64,000 nt of DNA from positions 62,001-126,000 of the forward strand of contig JALLLT010000058.1 of the NCBI GenBank assembly GCA_025266875.1, in the 5' to 3' direction. Numbering within the stretch: the stretch's first letter is position 1; the number at the start of each line of letters is the position of its first letter. Source of the DNA: Fennellomyces sp. T-0311 (Eukaryota; Mucoromycota; Mucoromycetes; Mucorales; Lichtheimiaceae). Shown here one piece after another: positions 1 to 10,362 of this stretch. Under the pieces are notes generated by a model. The model ran no database searches and had not been told where the DNA came from. It was given only the letters and a program-made list of their open reading frames with translations. The position numbers and the translations under genes were made by a program.

Positions 1-1754
1 CAGGTTGGGATCAGGCTCCGCCTCTCTACCAACGGCATCCTCTTCCATAATGCCGGATTTTACAATATCCTGTTTGATTGGTAAGTGTGTCTTTTGCGGT
101 GCAGGCATGCGATGCATGTCACGCTCGCTGTAGGTAAACATTGGGCACGAGTTCAGTGTCAAAAGTGCCTATAAATAGTCATTAGATCATTCATGCTTTG
201 GGTGTGGCTTGACGCGCATACGCACATTCTTGTAGTCACCGATATCAATGTATACTAATGGAAATCCGTCAGCAATTATCCAGATTGGATCTAGTGATTT
301 GTCATACCATCTGTCAGCTTGGCCCAGGTGAGAAATTCGGATGGCGTGGTGTTGACTGCGTATTTAGCCAATTGCAAGGCCATGTCATATTTGCCCTACG
401 CATCACATGCTTTAATAAATCGCCATAATGCGCATATTGCTTGACGTACCTTGGTGCGCAAAAAGTCGACCTGGACATGAAGGAGCGGATAGCTCAACGA
501 GGCCAGCTTTAGGTTCTCGTACAAGACCTTGACTGCCTTTGTTTCCTCGTTGGCCCCGATGTACGACTCGGCAAGCAACGCGCCCACTTCGGGATCCTTC
601 TTCTGCAGCTTTTGGAAGAGCTCGATTGCGGGACCGTAACGGAAACTGTCGCCAAAATACTTCATGACACCGGCAGTCAAATGGTTATGGACGGAGGTAG
701 CCACTTGGATCTCTGGCTTGCTGCCAAGTTGCCAACCTGAATCAAATATGTTTAGCTTGGCCATACCACTTGTTCATGAGCCCTTTCTACCTTTCCAGAA
801 CAAAGCATCGACGGCTTCGAGAAACTTCGCCTCGGCATGAAGGCTGGTAATTGGATCAATCTTGCGATAACCAGCCAAGCGATAATAGCTGTCATCGGAG
901 TAGAGGATGGCACGAAGGACCGCAGATAGATATGTTTCCTGCCAAATCGCGGATGTTGCTTCGTGTCTAACCATTGTATCGTTAACGATCCGACTCAAAG
1001 CGCTCGGTGTATACAAATACCGTTCACCGCGAACATCCACGAAATAACATTCAACACCTCCTGGAATCTTGACCTCGACACGGACATCCACGCGCGAGAA
1101 TGCATTGAAGCAGCTAAAATATCCAAATCGCTTTAGCGAGTGTTGTCCATTCTGTTGTTCTATATGTACCAGTAGATTCCCGAACGAATTCTCCAAGCGT
1201 TCGACTTTGCAAACCATGACTGAGTGTCGTCCTAATATGTGTCGTTGGCATACATGTACATAGGGAGCCTTTCTGTTGTCAGACAAATTACCATGGAATA
1301 AGTCAACGAGTTCAAGTATGCTGCGAGTGTAGCTGATGACGAGGCGTCGACTCCAGAAACGTAGTGATAACTGCCCAACTTGAAGCGATTCAGCAAAGAA
1401 CAAAAAAAAACACACACACACACAAAAAGGCCGGCTTATGTGCTTACCTCTCGCACACCAGGCTTTGCGTTGGTCTTGATAATATGGCAAAGGTCAGGAG
1501 GACCGAGTTCGCGGAAGGTTCCTAAGGCACATCAAGTGTTGTGTGAGAATTGGCATGCTGCGAGATGATGCTTCGCTATATATATTTCAGGGACAGACAC
1601 GCGCGGTAAGACACGAAACAAGGGCAGGAAACGAGAGAAAGTGGGGCGCATGGTGTAGGCTGTAACAATTACCTAAGGCATCGGTTCTGGCAATAATGCT
1701 CTCGCCGAGTTCTGTTTCAAAGAACTCTGGGACATCTTTGAGCATTTCACCCAT
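1..1754 (-). CDS. ChAPs-family protein (Chs5-Arf1 binding, exomer), 3' end missing
   Basis: The gene reads leftward from an ATG at 1754 (protein start MGEMLKDVPEFFETELG) and runs off the window at position 1. Exons in order carry FRELGPPDLCHIIKTNAKPG (about 1450-1530), GSYHYVSGVDASSSATLAAY (about 1320-1380), a part ending FLEAVDALFWKGRKG (about 790-1250), FRYGPAIELFQKLQKKDPEV (about 590-650) and KYDMALQLAKYAVNTTPSEF (about 320-380), joined by short GT-AG introns. These blocks match the ChAPs family (yeast Bch1, Bch2, Bud7, Chs6). Family members bind Chs5 and Arf1 at the trans-Golgi and export cargo such as chitin synthase III; the helical repeats act as a TPR-like scaffold. The family is usually about 700 residues, so roughly the C-terminal third lies outside. 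A further short upstream exon cannot be excluded. It is divergent from the ZCCHC10-like gene. Confidence 0.85.
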
Positions 1755-2293
1755 GTTGGATAAAATATAGCTTTGGAAAGGAAAGAGGTGCAAAGGAACC
1801 AGCACGCCTATTGTGCGGGGTTACATTTTTAGACGGCCAAGAGCAGGCGCTCTGTTCTCTGTGTAACCGCTCAACATATCAACGTTATTTATAAAGAAAG
1901 ATTTGATCCACCTTTTGCTAGCCTTTTATGTGCTACTATGTAACCGAGTTGCGTTTGCATGTATCCCCTTGATGGGTGAAGCCGCTTCTCAGGCGCGTCT
2001 ACACAAGAAGTTATGCGGCTACGGCAAGCAAACCCAACTTGTATTTATGCATCATGCCCTTGATAGTGTAAAACGTGTTTGGCTACGTATTAATAACGTG
2101 GTTCAAGAAGCACAAACCAAAGCACCCTTGCATGTGCCAACCAAAGGTGGTCGGCTCGCATAACTACTGTTACCAAAGAAACAAAAAGACAGTGGCAACT
2201 CTGTCGCTTCTGATTGGCTCTGCTTCAGACTACGAACTCCTTTCTTTATTTCAACTTTTCCAAGCTGCAGCGAGAGCTGATTGAGACCAACGA

Positions 2294-3134
2294 ATGTATA
2301 GGACTGGTGCACGGTAATCATCGATTGAATTCATTTTCTTAAAAATGCTCATTAATCTTCTCATAGTTACTCGAACTCTGGTCCAAAGGCATCACCTTCT
2401 ACACGTTGCCAGAAATGCCTGGAGTATGGCCACTGGGTAAGCGAATCGTCGGTTGGCTGTCAATCCATGCACAAGATTTATTAAACCTTTTTTTCCAACA
2501 GACATATGAATGCAAAAACAACAGACCTTATAAATCCAGACCGACGCGTACACAGCAGCTAGACAAGCCATTAAAGCTGCGTCAACCTGACCTTCCCGAG
2601 GAATTGCAAGATCGGTAAGAACTTTTCGCGTTGGTGTATGCGAGCCTCTCTCACAACTTTCCATAGACACGGATTGGCCGATAAGATTCTTGCGAAAAAG
2701 AAAAAGCAAAAGAAGCAAAGGTTCGGGTCCAAGACACGCAAACAATGAATCGTAGAATCTGATGTGCAGACAACTTTTTAAGTCGTAGTAGTAGTAGCAG
2801 CAGCGAAAGTGATAGTGATAGTGACAGCAGTAGCAGTGATAGCGAAAGCGATAGCGAAGGTTCATCCTCATCGTCGTCCGATTCAGATAGCGATTCGGTG
2901 TCGTCGTCGTCGTCTTCATCATCGATGAGCAGCAGCTCAGCATCGGAATCGTCATCGAGCAGCCGAAGCTCTAGTCCGGCGCGCCATCGTCGTCGTCGTC
3001 GCTATAGCAGCAGCAGCAGCAGCAGCAGTGATTCCTCTCGATCCCCTCCACGCCGCCAGCGTCGCCGGTCTACCACACCCAGTCCGAGTTCAAAACGAAC
3101 AAGAAGACGATCACCGTCTGACACGCGTCGTTGA
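2294..3134 (+). CDS. ZCCHC10-like zinc-knuckle protein with SR-rich tail
   Basis: Five exons fit one reading frame: 2294-2313, 2367-2436, 2502-2614, 2667-2720 and 2789-3134, about 200 residues. Splicing exons 2 and 3 makes one CX2CX4HX4C zinc knuckle (CQKCLEYGHW followed by TYECKNNRPYKSRPTRTQQL). The knuckle with the trailing basic RPYKSRPTRT segment is the hallmark of the ZCCHC10 family. The second half is low complexity: an acidic Ser/Asp/Glu tract, then poly-Ser, then RS/RRRRR-type segments typical of nuclear speckle or splicing-associated proteins. The molecular role of ZCCHC10 homologues in fungi is poorly defined; RNA binding in the nucleus is inferred. The last intron's acceptor lies in a TAG-rich repeat and could be 5 nt earlier, in the same frame only if TAG at 2786-2788 is used. 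The gene converges on the Sds3-like gene with 69 bp between stop codons. Confidence 0.8.
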
Positions 3135-3203
3135 TCAGTTGTTTTTCTTTGGTTGTTCATCAAAAACAAAATATATATAATTATTACGATCTGTACACAC
3201 GAG

Positions 3204-4346
3204 TCAATTATCAGTAACGGGCTTCCGGGCCACGGCAAGGTCTTCAAGGATTTCGTCCTGGTTGAGGCCTAACGGTTCAAAATGTAAATGTCAGGAGTTA
3301 AGGACATCAAAATCAATTGCAGAAAAGTTTATGGTTGCACGAAAAAGGATATAGATCGATGCGTGTCGCTCCGCTGGCACCCAATCATAGAGTTCCTGAT
3401 CGTCGTCTGAGCAACCTATAAAAAAAGAGGGGCCCCATTGTCATGTGAGTTAATAGCCGCGAAGTACGAAAAAAATGAAAGCGCATATAGGCTTTCGGTT
3501 ATGTCATACCGTCCTCGTGGCGTGCATGCCACTCTTCCTCAAGCCGCTTTATTTGAGCTTGAACTCGACTGATCATTTGCTTGCGCAGAGCAGCTTTGCA
3601 TTGCTGCAGCAAAGACGAATCAATCAAACGAGACACAGAGCGAATCGGCGTCACTTACATAGTACTGGTCATAGGCGGCCTTCTGGAAGGCATCAAAGGT
3701 ATATCGAATATCGGCTTCTTCTAATTCGCGCCGTAACTTGGCTATCCGAACATGATTCATTCGCTTCTTTTCCGCATGCGCCATCCTTTCGCGGTACTCG
3801 ACATGCGTGCCGTTCAAGATGGTCTTCTCTAGTTCATCGAGCTCTGCAAGCCTACGGGAATGTTTGTTCTAAGTGACAAAAGAAAAAAGCGCACGTTTGC
3901 AAACAGATTGAAACTTACTTTTGCAGCTTGGCTGCATCCAACTGAGTTGTTTCAGAAGTCTCTTTATTAGCACGCCGTCGACCGCGCTCCTCCCCTCGTC
4001 GTTTGGTCGTGGCTGGAGGAGATAGTGAGTCCTTGATATTGTTCCGTTTCCTCGTCTTTGTTCGTCGATTGGTTCTGCGTTTCGCAGGCGGTGAACTGGA
4101 CTCTTCTGCAGAGGATTGGAAATTATGCTGCAAATCAATGGAACGAGAACGTGTTGTCATGCGATTATTCGTGTCCGAATCCCCATCAGGCACAACACCG
4201 TTCTCGTCAGTCTTGACAATAACCGGTACACTTGATTGCGCTGATCGGCTTGCTCGGCGGGTCATTATGCGATTAGCAGAGTACTGGTCTTGGTCGAAGA
4301 AGGGCGACTGTGCAGACGTGGTGGGAGAAGCTTTGACTTGCGACAT
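3204..4346 (-). CDS. Sds3/Dep1/BRMS1-like subunit of the Sin3-HDAC complex
   Basis: Five exons (3919-4346, 3659-3851, 3510-3603, 3341-3415, 3204-3268) join in frame to a 284-residue protein that ends KPVTDN. The N-terminal 140 residues are basic, Ser-rich and disordered, with KRRTNRRTKTRKRNN as a likely nuclear localisation signal. The middle is a long charged helix, LAELDELEKTILNGTHVEYR then ERMAHAEKKRMNHVRIAKLR, which matches the coiled-coil core of the Sds3-like family; the GTHxEY block is the most diagnostic. Continuing helices carry QMISRVQAQIKRLEEEW. Family members (yeast Sds3 and Dep1, human SUDS3 and BRMS1) hold the large Sin3-Rpd3 deacetylase complex together and are needed for its activity. 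SIN3 itself is encoded about 6 kb away on the same strand. Exact assignment to Sds3 rather than Dep1 is not resolved. Confidence 0.8.
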
Positions 4347-5818
4347 ATGAAACAGCGCATATACTGGTACAACAAAAGAAAAGTAAAAGAGAAAGAAAGA
4401 GAGAAGAAAGGAAGAAAAAAAGTGGGGGGACTTTGTGGTGCACGCACGACACACATACACACACAAGATACAAAAGCGGGAATTCAAAGCGGCTGCTCTA
4501 TGGTTGCAACAGCAAGCCCCTCTGCCCAGGTAGGTTCCGCCGTGCGCTACAAACCTTAAAAAGTGTGCCCCGAGCATTCAGATGCTTCCCGTTGTAATCT
4601 ATCGTGCACAGTTCCAAGCCAATCCACGCACCGCCGCTACCTCAACAGATGGACCGTGGTTGTCCACAGCAACAACAGGATTGCCCCTGACCACTTTCCG
4701 TTTGCATCCGATCGTTTGTTATCGGCTAAAGTTTTAAAAGGCAATGGTTCTTGCTTATAAAAACACAATTTACATACACACGTTTGTCAGTATGCGAGCT
4801 TGACATATTAAAATGGGCTAAAGGAGATGAACCAAAGAGACCAGCTGACATGATCCTCCTCCTCCTTTCCCCCCCCCTCTCTTTTCCCGACCCTACTTGC
4901 TATAGACTTTTATTGATTCGCATAAAGTAAGCTATGTTTTCATGACTCCTAAATTGTACACTGCATTTCGGTTTCCAGTAAAAGGATACATTTTGCTTTT
5001 TTGCATCTTAAGCTTTTTGGCAGGATGTTTTGGCGGCCTGCACAAAGTTGTATAACCTTGTGTGTAACCCACCGTTAAATGGGATTAACCATTTTGAGAT
5101 ATATGATTCCGCAGAGAGATAAAATTTGGGTGACCGGTGTGATCTTTAAGGTGGTCAGTGCAAATCTTTCGTAACCAACACAAATAGATTGAGAATCGAT
5201 CCCAATTGTTGCGAGACGGGGGTTCAGAAACGAAAAAACGGACAGTACCTGGTGTATATTTCCACTTTTGATGTTTAATTGGATCAGGTCTCCTGTGGCA
5301 TTGAGTCTAGCAGTTTCTTTGAAGTCAGCTGTGCAATACCTTAAACGTTCCTTGTTTTTTCCAAATTAAAATAGTTTTGATCCACTTATTCCTGTCCCGA
5401 TATATTGTTCTTTTATCCTCGTTCAATGCAAGCATACAATAGGACACATACATATTTGATCCATACATGCTCTAGCTGCTGCGCATCTTTCTCCTTTTCA
5501 TCATTTTTCTCTATTTCAGAGTCGACATAGCATAGTCCAGAAACATGCCAGGTGAAAGGAGAATTGTCTTGGAAGAAAATCATGAGGGGAAAAGCAGTAA
5601 AGCCATCGGCCATAATAGACACAACGCTGCAATTCTTTGATGGGACTACATCATAAAAACTTGATCGTAAATACATAACACTACTTTTTTCTTCCTGCTG
5701 CGTAAAAAAAGACGCACGCATGCAATAGTAATATCATGGATAGGTGTGTCAGACGGTAAATCACAGCGATCGTAATCAACATAATGTGGACAAGCATTGT
5801 TCGCTCAGCAACCCGCTA
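4347..5818. other. Intergenic region, no convincing gene
   Basis: This stretch upstream of the Sds3-like start holds a CA-rich run near 4447-4465 and a polypyrimidine tract at about 4857-4890 (CCTCC repeats then a run of C). A 102-codon minus open frame at 5413-5721 has no recognisable motif, no clear splice partners and no TATA-like element in position, so it is not called a gene. Confidence 0.6.
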
Positions 5819-5990
5819 CAGTGGCCGCTTTATATAATGATATTTTATATAAAGATAATTCGATATAGCGATACGATTCTCAATGCACCAAAGCGGTAAT
5901 CACTGCCAAATCCCATTTTATATAACGATATTTTGATATAACGATAAAGTTTGGGCTGCACCATCATATCGTAATATAAAGCGGCCACTG
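5819..5990. mobile_element. 172-bp MITE, pogo/Tigger-like terminal repeats, TA target duplication
   Basis: The ends are an inverted repeat of 25 bp with two mismatches. The left end reads CAGTGGCCGCTTTATAT and the right end is its reverse complement, ATATAAAGCGGCCACTG. Each end is flanked by TA (5817-5818 and 5991-5992), the duplication made by Tc1/mariner-superfamily transposases. The interior is AT-rich and repeats the motif TATAACGAT, a style common in pogo/Tigger/jerky-type termini. There is no coding capacity, so this is a non-autonomous element mobilised in trans. No transposase partner is visible in the window. Confidence 0.8.
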
Positions 5991-6171
5991 TACACACTAC
6001 GTCCTTTTAAAATCTTCTCTCTGAGAGAAGCGCATTATAGGTAAAAGTGATGAAACCACGAAAACCGCGATCACAATTTTAATCAATCCTAACATGAACG
6101 AGGAATCTAGTAAGAGTACGCTTCAAATACCTATTACACGTTTATAATACGTAACTCGTTGTACGTCATCG

Positions 6172-8030
6172 ATGGCTTCCCAATGTACCTGCCAGGCACT
6201 GAAAAGTAAAAACTACATACAAACGGGTCTTTGGTGGTTTCATTCGATCAATGAATCAAAAGAACCTTGGCAACAAGGCAAAATTCAAACTGCATTTCGG
6301 CGATTACAACAGTACTTTACCAACAAAGTGGAGGAATTGCTTTGGTGTGCGAATACGGGATCCCATGTATATGAGTGGAGGCAGGAACAAACTGATGACT
6401 TCCTTAGTGCAAATATGCTTATCGTTCCATACAGTATCCGAACATGATCTGATTGCGATATTGACAAATTGGCTGTTAACAACGACCTCCCAAAGCAAAG
6501 GGAACGTTCTGTCAGCTATTATTTAGCGATATTAGCAGTGTAGCGAGAAAAAAATTACGGAAGAAGGCTATATACAACTTGTACGGTCCGGCGCCTTGTT
6601 CTACCGAGACATTCTTCGTGCAGAATCAACTTGGTACGAAAAGATTTCGCCAAAACTCCTGGAACGATGTAGAGAACTGACTCCAGTGACCTTATATCCT
6701 ATAGTTTGTCGCGCTTCCATGCATTCACCTCCGTTATTTCGAAACTAATTTTCCGGTACTGTAAACTCCTTTTTGAATTGAAATGAAAAGGAAAGCGCCT
6801 GGGATGATAATTACCGCAACCTGAAGCAATCCAGCACTTCAATACGAAAATACATATAGCGAAGGCGAATATTTTGCAAGGAGCCTTTGATGGGCTCGTA
6901 TAATTCATAGTCTCATTATGTAGAATTGATCTAGCTTCCATCCAAATGCAGATACAATATGTACTGTTATTCTGCAAATACACGCGCGGATAGATGGGTG
7001 AAAGCAATGATACTGCGATCCTTACATATGCACCAGTTCCAAATGGGAAGACTCATTACACATCGCAAGCGAAAACAGAAAGACGAGATAATATCCAAAG
7101 GTTAAAAGAGGATGTCATCGTGCTATGTATGGACACAATACAAGGTATTAGCAACCTGGTACGTTTCCCAAGAATCTCCAAGGTAATTTGCAACGAAAAG
7201 GAGATACTTTAATATTAGCACGCAGGTAACATGATGGAGAAGGTTTTATACATGTAAACATAATGTCTCAAGTATTGAAGATTAATATTTGTCTCGTTAT
7301 CACACCATCGTTATGATCATCATCGCCACAATGGCAATGGTCAACATCAACCAACAAGCCAAACGGATATTTGACAGCATCGATGATCACATAAGCTTAT
7401 GGAAGAAGACATGGACGAAAATAAGGCTGCAAAGGAGTACAATGTGCTGGAGGCCATTGTAGGATAGCGCAAGTAGTGGACAGACCTTTGCGCTAACCAA
7501 GGATTCGTAGCCTGGCAACAATGCTTCACTGACAGATGTCTATATTGTGGTGTCCATATTATCGATCAACATCTATCCATAAAGTGGAAGGATCAATCGA
7601 TAAACGGTATCAGTACCGGCAGAGGTACACAATTGCTATGACGATGTACAGATGCAGTGACCTTGGGGAACTATTGATCGTGACTTTGTAGAGCACATGA
7701 AGAAACCTCTATATATCTTTTGTAGCAACCAGCCACTAGTTCCACAAATGATGTCGGCGGAAAAACAAGCGGATACAGTGAGCCTATGTCGAGAATGTCG
7801 TGTCATCCTTGATATTGACCAGTGCTTTTAGTGCTTATAAGAACCAAAGAGGCAGATACATGCCGTACCACCTGCAGAAGACTGGCGGTTGACAGTGACG
7901 CGCGAGGAGAAGCCATACATAGTGAACAAATGCGTTCGAAATGGATCACACCAGAAATTTCATGTGGAAAACTTGCTCTGAAAAACATACGCTCTTAAAT
8001 GTCCAGAATTGATACATCTCATCACCAAAG
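6172..8030 (+). pseudogene. Possible decayed gene with C-rich and Trp-rich fragments
   Basis: Protein-like fragments on the plus strand occur one after another in shifting frames, broken by stops. They include a block near 6270-6400 with KVEELLWCANTG, one near 6560-6690 with SGALFYRDILRAESTWYEKI, one near 7500-7590 with CLYCGVHIIDQHLSIKW, and one near 7780-7950 with SLCRECRVILDIDQCF and AEDWRLTVTREEKPY. The two CX2C pairs (CLYC and CREC) could be the halves of a four-Cys zinc site, and the WRLT segment resembles what follows such a site in some fungal F-box proteins. No full-length frame, start or consistent introns can be drawn, so this may be a relic or chance. The family is not identified. 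Confidence 0.25.
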
Positions 8031-8562
8031 AATTGGCTGTGTGTAACCTTTAGCTGCCAGGTTCGTTTCATTGAGTAAAAGTATGGAATTTCAAGGTGCA
8101 TGTGTACATCATGCGGAATATTCGCGGGGCAGGCTCAAAGCAAAAGTCTCCTTACATGTAAAATGGGATGTACTCACGAGCATATAGCCTATTTTGCTTG
8201 CGGCACAATATAAAAGGAGTAGCACTGCACCGGGTCACATGGGCGAAATAAAGTTAGCCTATTCGCTATTGATGTACTTGATGTAGACATGATCGCCGGT
8301 GGGATAATCAAAAAGGTTGGGCTGCGAGAAAAAGAGCACATGGGAATTCAAGGCAAATAATTGCAAATGGCTTGGACAGACAAAAGAAACGCACGACGCA
8401 CATGCGTTTGCGGAAAGTGATACCAGAACGCCACACCACCCAAAACAGTCTAAACCCTATCGCGTGAGACCCCCACCATGCCTCTGACATACGCCCAGGA
8501 ACACAGACTCCCATTACCACGATAACATTTACGTGCCGTATGTTACCATGACTTTATTGCTA
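8031..8562. other. Intergenic region downstream of EMG1
   Basis: No gene is supported here. A 70-codon minus open frame at 8308-8520 has no motif and sits directly downstream of the EMG1 stop, where the 3' untranslated region is expected. Confidence 0.5.
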
Positions 8563-9515
8563 TTAAAGAATGCCCCACATCTCCTCGACGGCTCCCGCAA
8601 TCTTGCCGCATGCCACGGATGCAGATAACGAATACTCAGATACACTGATCTTGTCGTCGACGTACGAGTCGGCAAAGTCATCGGTACCGTGAGCCATGGC
8701 ACCCACGGCCACCACGATGGTCTTGTCCTCGGGGATTGTTGGCATGTATTCGGATAACCGTACCGAGGGAGCGTCCCAGGAAAGCGCTAAGTGGATGTAA
8801 GTGACACACGGAATTATGCTAACGACGAGCAAGTTACCTATTTTGTGGCAATTGGTGGGGAAGTACTTTTCCACCGGGTTTTCGATGATACGCAGCAGCT
8901 TTTCGTTTCCATTGACGGCACGGATGCTCAGTTTGTGCAGCAATTGGACTGCAACGCACATATCAGTGATCACGCGATGTCACGCCAAAGAGAAACACTT
9001 ACCCATCAAACCGGCAAAACGTTTGAATGTTCTCGGGATTCTGATATGCGGGTTGACTTCGATCAAGACGTTCTTTTGGGTATGGATGTAGACTTGCAGC
9101 AGACCGGCCTTGTTGATCGGGCTGTCCAGCAGCGTTAAAAGACACTACCGCATTTGATTAGGCACATGCGTCTCCACAGTGACAGCCGCTTTTATACCTG
9201 ATGCAGAATATCGGGTCTGGCTTCGTAGGTTTCGCGATTGTTCTTTTTCAAAATGTGCAAATGGTCATCGACATTGAGCAGTTGGTAGTTGCCTTCTTTG
9301 TTTTTGCCAATTTTCAGCGTTTCGAGAGTTGCTTGTTCGAGGACGACGATCAATCGGCGAGTGTTTTCCTTTTCGATCTGGGTCTTTGGAACCTTGGGCG
9401 CTTGAGGCACCATAAAGACATCGACATTGCTTCGGGTATCACCGACTTTGATACGTTTTGCCTGCTTGTCATTTGATTTGTCGTCTGCTGCCCGCTTGTT
9501 CTTTGGATCGGCCAT
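8563..9515 (-). CDS. EMG1: Ribosome biogenesis protein EMG1/NEP1 (18S rRNA pseudouridine methyltransferase)
   Basis: Four exons (9198-9515, 9003-9144, 8838-8948, 8563-8786) give a 264-residue protein. The first 45 residues are basic and disordered, then the SPOUT methyltransferase fold follows: [87 protein letters not shown] and the C-terminal [20 protein letters not shown]. These match yeast Nep1 and human EMG1 along the whole length. The enzyme N1-methylates the hypermodified pseudouridine of 18S rRNA (position 1191 in yeast numbering) and is needed for small-subunit assembly in the nucleolus. The ATG at 9515 is preferred because an upstream in-frame one at 9584 adds residues not seen in the family and overlaps the promoter shared with the divergent F-box gene, whose ATG is only 96 bp away. 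Confidence 0.95.
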
Positions 9516-9611
9516 GGTCTTTATTCGAGCAAAAAAAAAAGTTCGACAAAATATAGAACTGACTTGAAAAAGTATGGATTGCATGATTGATAAAAGCCAC
9601 CGCTACACCCT
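9516..9611. promoter_or_regulatory. 96-bp bidirectional promoter between EMG1 and F-box/ankyrin gene
   Basis: The two start codons face away from each other across only 96 bp, so both core promoters and both 5' leaders must lie here or overlap the coding regions. It contains a run of ten T on the EMG1 sense strand (9531-9540 as A on plus) and no clear TATA box. Confidence 0.6.
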
Positions 9612-10286
9612 TTGATGCTCAACAATGATCGTCGCAAACGGCCAAGACTATCACTCTCGACATTCCCCATAAATCAACTCCCATTCGAGCTCTTGTCTGA
9701 AATCTTTATCCTTTCTTCCAATCCCAAGCTGGCCGTAGTCTGTCCACAACTCCAACATGTTTCCGAAAACACCAAAATCCAATGGCTCCTTTATCGGCAC
9801 GACAATGATACCGTGGAGGCACTCTTAGAAGGGCTCAAGTTTCGCTTCTTCAACACATCGCTATTGGAAAAGTTCGATCAGTACCATGGCAGCATAATCC
9901 GTCTCGACAAGCGTATGCTGCCACCGCAACTGTTCAAGTACGTCGACAGGCATGAGTTGGCGATTAAACTCTTGAACCGCGGCGCGTCTCCTCAGAAGCC
10001 GCGAGGATACCCCATCATCAAAGCGGCCCAAATCGGCAGCCTGCACATGGTCAAGACGCTCGTGTCGTTTGGCGCTGACGCCACAGCCAAAAACAACATG
10101 GCGCTGCGGGTGTGTGCGGCGCGCGAGAACCGGGACATGGTTCTCTACTTCCTCAAAGACCTCGGCATCAAGCCCGACAGCGAGACGCTGAAGCATTGCG
10201 TGCAGAACAACATGTGGGATATGGTCAAGCTGCTTGTGGAGCATGGCGCAGTGCCGGACATGTCGACGATCAACGAGATCTTGTAG
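9612..10286 (+). CDS. F-box-like protein with ankyrin repeats
   Basis: This is an intronless frame of 224 residues. Residues about 17-60 (INQLPFELLSEIFILSSN, then VVCPQLQHV) resemble a short F-box, the Skp1-binding motif of SCF ubiquitin ligases. From about residue 100 there are ankyrin-like repeats: ELAIKLLNRGASPQKPRGYP, IIKAAQIGSLHMVKTLVSFG then ADATAKNNMALRVCAA, NRDMVLYFLKDLGIKPDSET and MWDMVKLLVEHGAVPDMSTI. Such proteins are expanded in Mucoromycota, and their substrates are mostly unknown; a role as substrate receptor for ubiquitination is inferred. The first codons are Met-Met, so the start could be at either of two adjacent ATGs. It shares a 96-bp promoter with EMG1 and ends 76 bp before the SIN3 stop codon, in convergent orientation. 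Confidence 0.8.
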   Translation: MMLNNDRRKRPRLSLSTFPINQLPFELLSEIFILSSNPKLAVVCPQLQHVSENTKIQWLLYRHDNDTVEALLEGLKFRFFNTSLLEKFDQYHGSIIRLDKRMLPPQLFKYVDRHELAIKLLNRGASPQKPRGYPIIKAAQIGSLHMVKTLVSFGADATAKNNMALRVCAARENRDMVLYFLKDLGIKPDSETLKHCVQNNMWDMVKLLVEHGAVPDMSTINEIL

Positions 10287-10362
10287 ATAATTATAGATGA
10301 GTTTATTCACACAGTAAAGAAAGCAACAAAAACATGGAAAATAAGAGAGACGTGCATGCTGT

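Noticed and set aside
5413..5721. A 102-codon minus frame in the gene-poor region
   Set aside because: Moderately protein-like composition only; no motif or regulatory sequence supports it.
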